In this document: in pieces, positions 1-7,691 of the stretch
Position numbering within the stretch: position 1 is the first letter of the stretch
How the letters are laid out: each line of letters opens with the position of its first letter
Source: Candidatus Phaeomarinobacter ectocarpi
GTDB taxonomy: Bacteria > Pseudomonadota > Alphaproteobacteria > CGMCC-115125
Assembly (NCBI RefSeq): GCF_000689395.1
Contig: NZ_HG966617.1
Coordinates: 3,198,721-3,262,720 of the forward strand
Reading direction: 5' to 3'
DNA length: 64,000 nucleotides
Notes under the pieces: model-generated
What the model was told of the DNA's origin: nothing
What the model saw: only the letters and a program-made list of their open reading frames with translations
The model's database searches: none
Position numbers and translations under genes: made by a program

Positions 1-1
1 C

Positions 2-982
2 CCGGAGAATGACTTCAAGGCGGTGAACTTCATCGCCATGGACAAGCCGAAACACGACGAACAGCGCAAGTCCGTGAACGGCATCACCAACCCCAACAAC
101 CTGCAGCACTTTGGCGAGATCATTCGCAAGCGTACGTCGAACCTGCTGGACAGCCTGCCGGTGGGTGAGGAGTTCGACTGGGTATCAACGGTATCTATCG
201 AGCTGACGACACAGATGCTCGCCACCATGTTCGATTTCCCTTTCGAGGACCGCCACAAGCTCACTCGCTGGTCTGACGTGTCCACCGCAGAGCCCGGCTC
301 AGGCATCGTTGAGACCCAGCAGCAGCGCATTGATGAGCTGATGGAAATGGCCGCCTATTTCAGCGACCTGCAGCAAAGCCGCAAGGACAAGCCGGACAAC
401 ATCGACCTGCTGACCATGATGACCCACAGCCCGGCCATGGCGAACATGCCCCCGGAAGAGTTTCTGGGAAATCTGTCGCTGCTCATCGTTGGCGGCAACG
501 ACACGACCCGGAATTCGATGACCGGTGGCGTCTTTGGCTTCAGCCTGTTCCCGGAGCAGTGGGACAAGATGGTCGCTGACCCGACCTTGATCGACAACGC
601 GGTCGCGGAAATCATTCGCTGGCAGACACCACTGGCCCATATGCGCCGCACCGCTCTTGAAGATGCGATCCTCGGCGGCAAACAGATCCGCAAGGGCGAC
701 AAGGTGGTGATGTGGTACGCCTCGGGCAACCGCGACACATCCATCTTTGACGACCCGGACAAGATCATCATCGACCGCAAGAATGCCCGCCGCCATCTCT
801 CCTTCGGCTTTGGCATTCACCGCTGCATGGGCAACCGCATCGGTGAACTGCAGCTGCGCATTCTGTGGGAGGAAGTTCTCAAGCGGTTCTCCCGCATCGA
901 AGTAACCGGTGAGCCCGAACTCACAAACTCAAACTTTGTGAAGGGATACACCTCCCTCCCCGTCAAACTGCACGCACTCTAG
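2..982 (+). CDS. Cytochrome P450, CYP153-like (5' end outside window)
   Basis: Haem monooxygenase resembling the CYP153 family, known for terminal hydroxylation of medium-chain alkanes and fatty acids with ferredoxin and ferredoxin reductase as electron donors. The frame is open from base 2 and aligns with the next gene upstream of the first possible start (GTG at 23), so the true start lies before the window; 326 residues are visible. It shows the I-helix motif GGNDTTRN, the K-helix region around EIIRWQTP and the haem loop FGFGIHRCMGNR. A block of 68 residues around the haem loop is identical to the downstream paralogue although many codons differ synonymously, so this is an old duplication under strong selection rather than a fresh copy. 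The gene ends 12 bp before the next P450, likely the same transcript. No ferredoxin or reductase gene is in the window. Confidence 0.9.
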   Translation, partial: PENDFKAVNFIAMDKPKHDEQRKSVNGITNPNNLQHFGEIIRKRTSNLLDSLPVGEEFDWVSTVSIELTTQMLATMFDFPFEDRHKLTRWSDVSTAEPGSGIVETQQQRIDELMEMAAYFSDLQQSRKDKPDNIDLLTMMTHSPAMANMPPEEFLGNLSLLIVGGNDTTRNSMTGGVFGFSLFPEQWDKMVADPTLIDNAVAEIIRWQTPLAHMRRTALEDAILGGKQIRKGDKVVMWYASGNRDTSIFDDPDKIIIDRKNARRHLSFGFGIHRCMGNRIGELQLRILWEEVLKRFSRIEVTGEPELTNSNFVKGYTSLPVKLHAL

Positions 983-994
983 GAGGTCATCCCA

Positions 995-2254
995 ATGAGT
1001 CAGGCATTCACGCATACACCTACGTCCGACGTTGAACTCAGCAGCACGACCAACATTGCTGATCCCGATATCTGGTCAAACTATGAGTACTTCCCGATCT
1101 TTGAAAAGATGCGCGCGGAAGAGCCGGTGCATTACTGCGCTGAGAGCACCTACGGCCCCTATTGGTCCGTAACGCGCTACGAAGACATCATGGCGGTGGA
1201 TACCAACCACCAGGTCTATTCATCAGAAGCTGACTTTGGCGGGATCGTCATCGACGACCGGATCGCGATTGATCCGGAAACCAACTACAAGTCAGCCAGC
1301 TTCATTTCGATGGATCAGCCCAAGCACGACGATCAGCGCAAGTCCGTGAACGGCATTACTAACCCGAACAATCTCCAGTACTTCGGCGATATCATCCGAA
1401 CACGGACGGTGAATATGCTGGATAGCCTGCCCGTCGGAGAAGAGTTTGACTGGGTACCGACAGTCTCAATCGAGCTGACAACCCAAATGCTGGCAACGCT
1501 GTTTGATTTCCCGTTTGAAGACAGGCACAAGCTCACCCGCTGGTCTGACGTGATCACCGCTGAACCTGAGTCTGACATTGTCGAGAACCAGGAAGCCCGC
1601 GTCGCGGAACTGAACGAGATGGCCGAGTATTTCGTCGAGCTGCAGAAGGGACGGATCAACAAGCCTGACAGCATCGACCTTCTGACCATGATGACCCACA
1701 GCCCGGCCATGGCAAAAATGCCGCCTGAAGAGTTCATGGGCAATCTGGCACTGCTCATTGTGGGTGGCAACGACACCACCCGCAATTCCATGTCCGGCAG
1801 CATCTTCGGCATGCACCTGTTCCCGGACGAATTCAAAAAGATGGTGGATGACCCATCCCTGACCGACAACGCGGTCGCCGAGATCATCCGCTGGCAGACA
1901 CCCCTGTCGCACATGCGCCGGACGGCGCTTCAGGATGCAGTCCTTGGCGGCAAGCAGATCCGCAAGGGCGACAAGGTGGTGATGTGGTACGCGTCAGGCA
2001 ACCGCGACACGTCTATCTTTGATGATCCTGACAAGATCATCATCGACCGCAAGAACGCACGCCGTCACCTGTCCTTTGGCTTTGGCATTCACCGCTGCAT
2101 GGGCAACCGCATCGGGGAGCTTCAGCTGCGCATTCTGTGGGAAGAAATCCTCAAGCGTTTCTCCCGCGTGGAAGTCACCGGCGAGCCGGTGCTGACCCAC
2201 TCCAACTTCGTAAAGGGATACGCATCCCTACCGGTTAAACTGCACGCCCTCTAG
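995..2254 (+). CDS. Cytochrome P450, CYP153-like
   Basis: Full-length 419-residue P450, normal length for CYP153. The ATG follows an excellent AGGAGG Shine-Dalgarno site overlapping the previous stop region. Motifs seen: LLIVGGNDTTRNSMSG (I helix, oxygen activation), a K-helix ExxR in EIIRWQTPLSHMRR, and FGFGIHRCMGNR with the haem thiolate at about Cys368. The family oxidises terminal methyl groups of alkanes or related chains in the cytoplasm; the exact substrate cannot be read from sequence. It is the second of a tandem pair and is followed by a rho-independent terminator, so the pair forms the end of an operon that begins outside the window. The two copies differ mostly in the substrate-recognition half (N-terminal and F-G region), which suggests different chain-length preference (inference). 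Confidence 0.92.
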   Translation: MSQAFTHTPTSDVELSSTTNIADPDIWSNYEYFPIFEKMRAEEPVHYCAESTYGPYWSVTRYEDIMAVDTNHQVYSSEADFGGIVIDDRIAIDPETNYKSASFISMDQPKHDDQRKSVNGITNPNNLQYFGDIIRTRTVNMLDSLPVGEEFDWVPTVSIELTTQMLATLFDFPFEDRHKLTRWSDVITAEPESDIVENQEARVAELNEMAEYFVELQKGRINKPDSIDLLTMMTHSPAMAKMPPEEFMGNLALLIVGGNDTTRNSMSGSIFGMHLFPDEFKKMVDDPSLTDNAVAEIIRWQTPLSHMRRTALQDAVLGGKQIRKGDKVVMWYASGNRDTSIFDDPDKIIIDRKNARRHLSFGFGIHRCMGNRIGELQLRILWEEILKRFSRVEVTGEPVLTHSNFVKGYASLPVKLHAL

Positions 2255-2279
2255 ACGCAGCATATACGTGCAGTGGCAG

Positions 2280-2314
2280 CACCCGGTCCCCACACTGTGG
2301 AGGCCGGGTGTTTT
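2280..2314 (+). terminator. Rho-independent terminator after the P450 pair
   Basis: Nested dyad: outer arms CACCCGG (2280-2286) and CCGGGTG (2304-2310), inner arms CCACA and TGTGG, followed by TTTT. It sits between the P450 stop and the convergent TauE-like gene. Confidence 0.8.
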
Positions 2315-2317
2315 GCG

Positions 2318-3112
2318 TTAGAGCGCCTGCCAGATGATGAAACCGCCGACGCCCATCACCAGCGCCGCAAAGACAAGGGTCAGTAGATTGCCCGATTGGC
2401 CCAGGGCCTTGGAGGCGCGTTGCCCGGCCAGCCCGCCCACAACACCGCCTGCAATCATCGCCACCGCGACCGGCCAGTTGACCAGGCCGGACACGGCATA
2501 GTTCGCAGCCGTCGTTGCGCCAAACGCCAGAACGGCCACAAGCGACGTCCCAACGGCGATGCGCATGGGCATATGTGTCGCCGCCATCAATCCCGGCGCG
2601 ATCAGAAAACCACCGCCAATACCAAAAAACCCGGCGGCGCTCCCCGCGCCAAACCCGAACGGAATGAGACGGGGCAGCAGGTCGCGTGCAGACTGCAGCG
2701 TCAAACGGACATCCGGCTGGTCCTCACTAGACTTGGGCAGAAGTGTCCAGATGCCGATCGCGATCATCGCGCCGCCAAATGCGGCCAGCAGCACGTCGCC
2801 GTCGATTGCCTTGCCAATGCTGGAGCCTACGTAAGCACCAATGATACCGGCAATGCTGAACACGACGGCGCAGCGCCATTTGACGGTCCCCGCACGCGCA
2901 TGCGCCACAAGACCTGACGCCGCATTGGCCGCGACGCCAACGGCAGCCGTGCCAATGGCCATATGCGGGCTTGCCACGCCGACCACATAGAGCAGAAGCG
3001 GAACGGCGAGGATCGATCCACCGCCGCCCACCAGCCCGAGGACGAACCCCACAAGCACACCCACGCCGCTGGCAAGCGCCAGCATGCCCGGGTCCGCCAG
3101 AAAGGCCTCCAT
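2318..3112 (-). CDS. Sulfite exporter TauE/SafE family membrane protein
   Basis: 264-residue polytopic inner-membrane protein of the TauE/SafE (DUF81) family, which exports sulfur oxyanions or sulfonates. It has about eight hydrophobic segments and the family glycine-rich motifs GLVGGGGSILAVPLLLY near the N-terminus and GFFGIGGGFLIAPGL in the second half, reflecting the internal duplication of the family. Its ATG overlaps the stop of the rhodanese gene by one base (TAATG), so it is translationally coupled as the third gene of the repressor-rhodanese-exporter operon. Context with a persulfide dioxygenase suggests it removes sulfite or thiosulfate made during sulfide oxidation (inference). Confidence 0.9.
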   Translation of the reverse strand: MEAFLADPGMLALASGVGVLVGFVLGLVGGGGSILAVPLLLYVVGVASPHMAIGTAAVGVAANAASGLVAHARAGTVKWRCAVVFSIAGIIGAYVGSSIGKAIDGDVLLAAFGGAMIAIGIWTLLPKSSEDQPDVRLTLQSARDLLPRLIPFGFGAGSAAGFFGIGGGFLIAPGLMAATHMPMRIAVGTSLVAVLAFGATTAANYAVSGLVNWPVAVAMIAGGVVGGLAGQRASKALGQSGNLLTLVFAALVMGVGGFIIWQAL

Positions 3113-3660
3113 TACGCGTTGGCCCCTGCCGTGTCAGACGCAGACAGTTCAGGCGCCCGGTTCCAGGGCATCAACGCCAGCAACCGCGCCATGCCGCACC
3201 AGCCTGAGGCACCAGCAAAGAACAGCCCCGCACCGACAAAGGCAGACAGACCAAAGAAGCCGGGAGAAACGAGATAGCCGAGCAGGACACCCAGCAGCAC
3301 GAGGCCACCGGCCGTCATCTGCACCTGGCGCATGATCTCAAGCGGGGCCTTGGGCGTTTTCTCAACAGCAAGACCAGCCTTCTTCCAGGCATCCAGACCC
3401 CCTTCAAGGACATAGGCCTTGCCGGAGGCTGAGGCTGACAGAATGCCTGCAAGGGCCTGTGTGCGATTGCCGGACCGGCAATGGAAGATGACATCGCCCT
3501 CGTCGCCCTCAAGCACCTGCGGCAACTTTGAGGCGGGAATACAGCTTGCACCGGCAATGCGCTCGCGCAGATGCTCGTCACGCTCGCGCACATCAATGAG
3601 GCGTGTGCCCTGGGCAACACGCAGCTTTGCATCTTCAGGGGTAATTGGATGAAGCGTCAT
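3112..3660 (-). CDS. Rhodanese-domain protein with membrane DUF2892 tail
   Basis: 182 residues. The N-terminal half is a single rhodanese domain with the active-site loop HCRSGNRT (Cys61), the residue that carries the persulfide during sulfur transfer. The C-terminal part from about residue 105 holds two hydrophobic segments typical of the DUF2892 inner-membrane module often fused to rhodanese. The start overlaps the end of the ArsR-type repressor by 4 bp (ATGA), so it belongs to the same transcript. Likely role: transfer of sulfane sulfur between glutathione persulfide and thiosulfate or sulfite at the membrane, next to the exporter downstream. The family assignment is secure; the physiological substrate is inferred from the neighbours. 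Confidence 0.9.
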   Translation of the reverse strand: MTLHPITPEDAKLRVAQGTRLIDVRERDEHLRERIAGASCIPASKLPQVLEGDEGDVIFHCRSGNRTQALAGILSASASGKAYVLEGGLDAWKKAGLAVEKTPKAPLEIMRQVQMTAGGLVLLGVLLGYLVSPGFFGLSAFVGAGLFFAGASGWCGMARLLALMPWNRAPELSASDTAGANA

Positions 3661-4040
3661 GACTTTCGTCCTTTTCGTACTGGGGGAGCAGACGTGGTTT
3701 CCGGCGGGCAGAACATCTCGTGCAGCAGCATCACCAGCCGCTCCACACGGATATCGCTGATGCGGTAGAGCACCGACTGGGCCTCACGCCGCGTTTCAAC
3801 CATGCCGTCGTCGCGCAGCAACGCCAGATGCTGAGACAACGCCGACTGGGAAAGCCCCACGTCAGAGGCAAGCGAGCCAACCGATGCCTCCCCCACCTCA
3901 ATCAGCCGACACAGCACCAGCAAACGCCGCTCATTGGACATCGCCTTGATAAAGGCGGCGGCTTCCGCCGCCTTCGCGGCCATGTCCTGCGCCTGCCCCG
4001 TGGCCGACTGGCCGGCAGGTGCCTTTGTCGCAAAGCTCAT
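3657..4040 (-). CDS. ArsR-family persulfide-sensing repressor, BigR/SqrR-like
   Basis: 127-residue winged-helix regulator. The recognition helix lies around residues 60-75 (GLSQSALSQHLALLR), followed by the wing. Two cysteines, Cys44 in LLVLCRL and Cys111 in HEMFCPP, fall where SqrR and BigR carry their reactive pair (Cys41/Cys107 in SqrR), which forms a polysulfide bridge on exposure to sulfane sulfur and releases DNA. It is divergent from the persulfide dioxygenase and first in the operon with rhodanese and the TauE-like protein. A 10-bp inverted repeat lies between the divergent starts. Expected role: repress both directions until persulfide accumulates. Identification rests on fold, cysteine spacing and context. 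Confidence 0.88.
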   Translation of the reverse strand: MSFATKAPAGQSATGQAQDMAAKAAEAAAFIKAMSNERRLLVLCRLIEVGEASVGSLASDVGLSQSALSQHLALLRDDGMVETRREAQSVLYRISDIRVERLVMLLHEMFCPPETTSAPPVRKGRKS

Positions 4041-4050
4041 TCTGCATCCT

Positions 4051-4091
4051 TATATATTAGATATTGCTAAATTAGGGATTACTAATATATA
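4051..4091. promoter_or_regulatory. Operator of the persulfide-sensing repressor
   Basis: Perfect inverted repeat TATATATTAG (4051-4060) and CTAATATATA (4082-4091), with an extra central CTAAATTAG dyad at 4067-4075. It is strongly AT-rich against the GC-rich surroundings and sits between the divergent repressor and dioxygenase genes. Its repeated TTAG/CTAA half-sites suit a BigR-type site controlling both directions (inference). Confidence 0.7.
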
Positions 4092-4128
4092 TGTCAAGCA
4101 ACATGACCTCGAGAATGTGGAGAGCAGC

Positions 4129-5001
4129 ATGACAACGCGCCCGGACGTGCAGGCCTTCTTTGATACCCAGACCAACACGGTGAGCTATTTGGTGTCCGAG
4201 CCGGATGGCCCGGCGGCGGTTATCATCGACCCGGTCCTGGACTATGACCACGCAGGCGGCACGTTCCACACCGCCGGAGCCCAGGCGATCCTCGATGCGG
4301 CAAGCGAACGCGGCCTCAAAGTCGAGTGGATACTTGAGACCCATGCCCATGCCGACCATCTGTCCGCAGCGCCCTATCTCAAGGAAAAGACCGGCGCCCC
4401 CATCGCCATCGGCGAACACATCACCCAGGTGCAGCAGATCTTCGCACCGGTGTTTGCCGCCAAGGACGTAACCGGCACCGGGTCTGAGTTTGATCGGCTG
4501 CTGAGTGACGGCGACACGCTGACCGTCGGCGCGCTCACTGTGGACGTGATGCACACGCCCGGACACACACCCGCCTGCGTGTCGTATCGTATTGGCGGTG
4601 CGGTCTTTGTTGGCGACACGCTGTTCATGCCGGACTACGGCACGGCTCGGGCGGACTTTCCCGGCGGCGACGCCCGCGCGCTCTACACATCCATTCAGCG
4701 CATTTTGTCCTTGCCGCCGCAAACGCGCCTGTTCATGTGTCACGACTACTTGCCCGACAACGGCCGGAAGGCGCATGCGTGGGAAACCACCGTGGCCGAC
4801 CAGCGTGCCCGCAACGTGCATGTGCATGAAGGAACCAGCGAGGCTGAGTTTGTCGCCATGCGCAACAGCCGCGATGCCGGTCTGCCGGCGCCCCGGCTGT
4901 TGCTGCCATCGGTTCAGGTCAACATTCGCGCCGGGCACATGCCGCCACCGGACGACAACGGCACAACCTATCTGCGCATCCCGGTCGAGCCTGCTGCATA
5001 G
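4129..5001 (+). CDS. Persulfide dioxygenase-like MBL-fold hydrolase (ETHE1/Blh type)
   Basis: 290-residue metallo-beta-lactamase-fold protein. The motif ETHAHADHLSAAPYLK carries the HxHxDH iron ligands, and GHTPACVSY and FVGDTLF supply later ligands. This arrangement is typical of ETHE1-like persulfide dioxygenases that oxidise glutathione persulfide to sulfite. The start was placed at ATG 4129, after the operator and a GGAGAG site; an in-frame extension to 3934 would run through the divergent repressor gene and is unlikely. It is the divergent partner of the repressor-rhodanese-exporter operon, completing a sulfide detoxification module without a visible sulfide:quinone reductase in the window. 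Confidence 0.88.
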   Translation: MTTRPDVQAFFDTQTNTVSYLVSEPDGPAAVIIDPVLDYDHAGGTFHTAGAQAILDAASERGLKVEWILETHAHADHLSAAPYLKEKTGAPIAIGEHITQVQQIFAPVFAAKDVTGTGSEFDRLLSDGDTLTVGALTVDVMHTPGHTPACVSYRIGGAVFVGDTLFMPDYGTARADFPGGDARALYTSIQRILSLPPQTRLFMCHDYLPDNGRKAHAWETTVADQRARNVHVHEGTSEAEFVAMRNSRDAGLPAPRLLLPSVQVNIRAGHMPPPDDNGTTYLRIPVEPAA

Positions 5002-5058
5002 ACGGTCCCTGCCCATGCACGGGGTTGCCTGTCTCCCGCCAACTCGGTCGCGCTACCG

Positions 5059-5571
5059 TCAGGTCGCCATCTCTTGCCTGAAATCAGCGGGAATGGGGCA
5101 ATCGGTGCACACGCTGTTGTCGCACATGCGGCACAGGTGACACCGGTCCAGATCGCTGTCCGGGATTGCGGCCAGGAGCTTGTGCAGCAACGCGGCAAAT
5201 ACATCCTGCTCTTGTTCGTCCAGCGGGCTCAGCAGCTGCGCAATCGTCGCCAGACGGCCCGCGAGCAGGTCATCACACGCAGCAGTCCCTTTTTCCGTAA
5301 GAAAGAGCGCGACGGACCGCTTGTCCTTGCCTGCGCGGCGCTCGACCAACCCATCGGCCGCAAGCCGATCCACCAGCCGCACGGTGCCGGGATGGGACAG
5401 ACCCAGAATGCGCTTGAGCTGGTCGTTCGACGGCCCCGCGCCGCTTCCGATCACAATAAGGGCGGCAGGCGTTTCGCCTGCGCGGTTCATCACGTCGAGC
5501 GCGACGTTCTCGATACGGTCAGCAACGGCAAGCCCTAAAGCACCGAGCAGATTGGCGGTTCGATTCAGCAT
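5059..5571 (-). CDS. MarR-family regulator with C-terminal cysteine cluster
   Basis: 170-residue winged-helix regulator. The DNA-binding region around residues 55-110 contains LKRILGLSHPGTVRLVDRLAADGLVERR, a classical MarR helix-turn-helix and wing. The C-terminal 25 residues contain five cysteines in the pattern CxxCxxCxxxxCxxC (CHLCRMCDNSVCTDC), suggestive of a metal or redox site. The gene is divergent from an NTF2-like protein; the gap contains a perfect 19-bp palindrome that is its probable operator. Ligand unknown. The MarR assignment is firm; the sensing role of the cysteines is inference. Confidence 0.88.
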   Translation of the reverse strand: MLNRTANLLGALGLAVADRIENVALDVMNRAGETPAALIVIGSGAGPSNDQLKRILGLSHPGTVRLVDRLAADGLVERRAGKDKRSVALFLTEKGTAACDDLLAGRLATIAQLLSPLDEQEQDVFAALLHKLLAAIPDSDLDRCHLCRMCDNSVCTDCPIPADFRQEMAT

Positions 5572-5613
5572 GTACGCAGGATACGTGCGCTATGCACATT
5601 TTTCAATTGACTA

Positions 5614-5632
5614 TATGTGCGCAGCGCACATA
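5614..5632. promoter_or_regulatory. 19-bp palindrome, likely MarR operator
   Basis: TATGTGCGC-A-GCGCACATA is a perfect palindrome with a one-base centre, lying between the divergent MarR and NTF2-like genes. A weaker related copy (TACGTGCGC followed by TATGCACA) lies at 5582-5598, nearer the MarR start, so two sites may allow autoregulation plus control of the partner. Confidence 0.7.
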
Positions 5633-5677
5633 ATTAGACGTGTCTCTGTCTCACTGAAAAAGAAGGATGCAATTTGC

Positions 5678-6085
5678 ATGTCTAATGAAACCCTCAGCGC
5701 CGAACATCGCGACTTCTACAAGCGCTTCCAGTCGTTCTGGGCGGCACCGTCAGGTGAGCGGGTGGCCGAACTCATCGCACCAGATGCACAAATTCATTTC
5801 ACCGGCGCAGGGCACATGGATGGCAAAACCTATGCTGCCTTCATGGGCCAGACCCTGGCGGCGCTGGAAGGGGTGAAAGTCACACCGATGGACTGCGCGG
5901 GCAACGGCGACATGCTCTACATCTCGTGGGAAACCGTCGCGACAGTGCATGGGTCGCAACGGACCTATCGCGGTGTGGATCGCTTTCGCATCAAGGATGG
6001 TATGGCGGTGGAAGAACATGTGATCTTCGATTCCGCTGTGCTGACGCCCGAGGGCCGCGGCGGCATCGAGTACACGCCTGAATGA
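5678..6085 (+). CDS. NTF2-like (SnoaL-type) fold protein
   Basis: 135 residues with the pattern of the nuclear transport factor 2-like superfamily: an N-terminal helix (residues 8-22), a cone-shaped barrel, and the segments ELIAPDAQIHFTG and RTYRGVDRFRIKDG that line such barrels. These small proteins act as isomerases, hydratases, or ligand binders; no catalytic set can be named here. The start at 5678 was chosen because it follows an AAGAAGGA site and begins the conserved domain; the frame stays open far upstream through the divergent MarR gene. It is expected to be controlled by that MarR regulator. Confidence 0.8.
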   Translation: MSNETLSAEHRDFYKRFQSFWAAPSGERVAELIAPDAQIHFTGAGHMDGKTYAAFMGQTLAALEGVKVTPMDCAGNGDMLYISWETVATVHGSQRTYRGVDRFRIKDGMAVEEHVIFDSAVLTPEGRGGIEYTPE

Positions 6086-6152
6086 GACAGCCGCGGCCTT
6101 AGCGAAAAGGCACTGGGCACGGGGCACACGGCACAAGGCAGAGTGGTTTGAC

Positions 6153-6734
6153 CTACCAGCTCTGCGTGCCGGGGGCGCCCTTGATGGGCCCCTTGATGGC
6201 GGACGTCACCCACCCGGCATAATATCCGCCGGGCTGCGGCGTTACCTGTTCCTTGCCGACAAAGCATGCGTCAACGCGGGCGGGATAAAACGCTATCCAC
6301 CCGGCAATGCGGGCCATGTTGGGATCAAGATCATCCAGCGGCTCGGGATAAGTGAAGGCTGCATGCTCGACGCGCGCGCCGGGCAGCACCAGGTCATGGT
6401 GCACAGCTGCCCCTTTCCACTCGCAGACCGTCACATAGTCGGTCTCGTGCAGCACGCCATCCACGACATCCTCCGGCGGCACGAAGTACACCGGCGCGCC
6501 GGCCGTCTCGACCACACGCAGGGCCCGGTCACTTTTCGCGATCACCTGCCCCGCGTGCTGAACGCGCACCGGTCCCATGGCGCCGCGCACTTCGGGAGGG
6601 CGCGGATAGTCCCAGACAGATTCCTCGCCCGGCGCCACAGGATCGATCTGCGCTGGCCGCTCGCTGTTGCGCCAGGCATTGCGCCCCGCACTCACGCGGT
6701 CCAGCAGCCATTGTTTGTCCGGTATCTTTGTCAT
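6153..6734 (-). CDS. DUF427 domain protein
   Basis: 193 residues, with a DUF427 domain from about residue 35: WDYPRPPEVRG, a beta-rich core, FVPPEDV, then CEWKGAAVHHDLV and WIAFYPARVD. The function of DUF427 is unknown; members are small beta-fold proteins often encoded beside enzymes of lipid or aromatic metabolism. It sits 11 bp after the thioesterase-like gene on the same strand and is likely cotranscribed. The C-terminal 40 residues (GKEQVTPQPGGYYAGWVTS) extend beyond the core. Start at ATG 6734 fits the domain; a longer frame to 6806 would overlap the upstream gene. Confidence 0.82.
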   Translation of the reverse strand: MTKIPDKQWLLDRVSAGRNAWRNSERPAQIDPVAPGEESVWDYPRPPEVRGAMGPVRVQHAGQVIAKSDRALRVVETAGAPVYFVPPEDVVDGVLHETDYVTVCEWKGAAVHHDLVLPGARVEHAAFTYPEPLDDLDPNMARIAGWIAFYPARVDACFVGKEQVTPQPGGYYAGWVTSAIKGPIKGAPGTQSW

Positions 6735-6745
6735 GCTTGGTCCGC

Positions 6746-7546
6746 CTACGGATAAACAGCGAGGGTCTGCTCGCTGACCGCCGCCGCCTGCCCTTCGGGC
6801 GTCCACAACGTTGTGACGTGGTGGCCAAAGCCGTCACGAAGCGACGTCAGCTTGGTGTGAATGAGCCACCAGCCGCTTTCATCAACCGGTTTGGGCGGCT
6901 CGAACAAGGAGACCGACCACGCCACGGTGCTGGACTTGGCAAGCCCCGGCATCACGCCGATGGCAGGTGATGGAATGGCGTCTGAGAACAGAACACTCAA
7001 GGCTTCAAGACCTATCTGGCCATCGCGGGCACGCAGCCATGTAAGGCTGTCCGTCTCCGTTGACCCTGAGTAGGGAATGGCCCCGCGCACCCAGCGAAAC
7101 TCGAAATGCTGCAGGAACTTGGGCATCAGCCCATCCACATAGGGCGCAGCCTCAATGGTATCCGGTCCCGGCGTATCAGCCGGCGGAACCGGCGGCGGCA
7201 CGCGATCCACACCGTCTAAAGGCAGACCAAAGATCGCCCGTGTCGTGGCCACACGCTCGCCGTTCTGGAACCCGATGGCCCGGATCTGCGTGAGGTTGCG
7301 CCCGTCGCGCTCCATTGAGGGCTCAAAGCGCAGCGCCCCGGGTCCGGACGGACGCACAAAGGTCGTCTGCAGCGCCCGCAACCGGCGGTCCGGTGCCGCC
7401 AGGTGGCGGGCCGCCATCAGACCGAGTGCAGCAACAAGGCCGCCAAAGGCAGCCCGGCCCTGCAGCCAGTCATCTGTCAGCGTGTAGATGGTGGCGTCGC
7501 CGTCACGCTCAAATTTGGTGGTCAGATGTTCAAGTGTCGTGAGCAT
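6746..7546 (-). CDS. Thioesterase family protein (TesB-like double hotdog)
   Basis: 266 residues with the layout of an acyl-CoA thioesterase of the TesB-like double-hotdog group: an N-terminal hotdog with GRAAFGGLVAALGLMAAR, followed by LQTTFVRPSGPGALRFEP, and a second hotdog with LFSDAIPSPAIGVMPGL and WSVSLFEPP. These enzymes hydrolyse acyl-CoA to free acid and CoA in the cytoplasm. The start at 7546 begins the conserved region; an in-frame ATG at 7603 is possible, and neither has a strong ribosome site. It leads a two-gene unit with the DUF427 protein. Substrate unknown; presence near desaturases and P450s fits lipid metabolism. Confidence 0.82.
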   Translation of the reverse strand: MLTTLEHLTTKFERDGDATIYTLTDDWLQGRAAFGGLVAALGLMAARHLAAPDRRLRALQTTFVRPSGPGALRFEPSMERDGRNLTQIRAIGFQNGERVATTRAIFGLPLDGVDRVPPPVPPADTPGPDTIEAAPYVDGLMPKFLQHFEFRWVRGAIPYSGSTETDSLTWLRARDGQIGLEALSVLFSDAIPSPAIGVMPGLAKSSTVAWSVSLFEPPKPVDESGWWLIHTKLTSLRDGFGHHVTTLWTPEGQAAAVSEQTLAVYP

Positions 7547-7625
7547 GAGGGTCTGCTTTCGGTCTGTTTGCGCAAGACTTGGCCCGATTCCCTGAAGAAA
7601 CAAGGTACGGCCCCATTGTCGGCTT

Positions 7626-7681
7626 CTATGTAGACATTGACAACATACATGTGCGTTCTTATGTTGGCATCGTCTACATAG
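7626..7681. promoter_or_regulatory. Long inverted repeat, likely TetR operator
   Basis: Arms 7626-7646 and 7661-7681 match at 18 of 21 positions when inverted, including the perfect outer pair TATGTAGAC / GTCTACATA. It ends about 10 bp before the GTG start of the TetR gene, so the regulator probably represses its own operon. Confidence 0.65.
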
Positions 7682-7691
7682 GGAGCGATCT

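Noticed and set aside
3934-4128. N-terminal extension of the dioxygenase
   Set aside because: It would cross the operator and the divergent repressor gene; the conserved protein starts at 4129 after a ribosome site.
4072-5016. 314-codon minus-strand frame
   Set aside because: Antisense to the persulfide dioxygenase, whose HxHxDH motif is clear.
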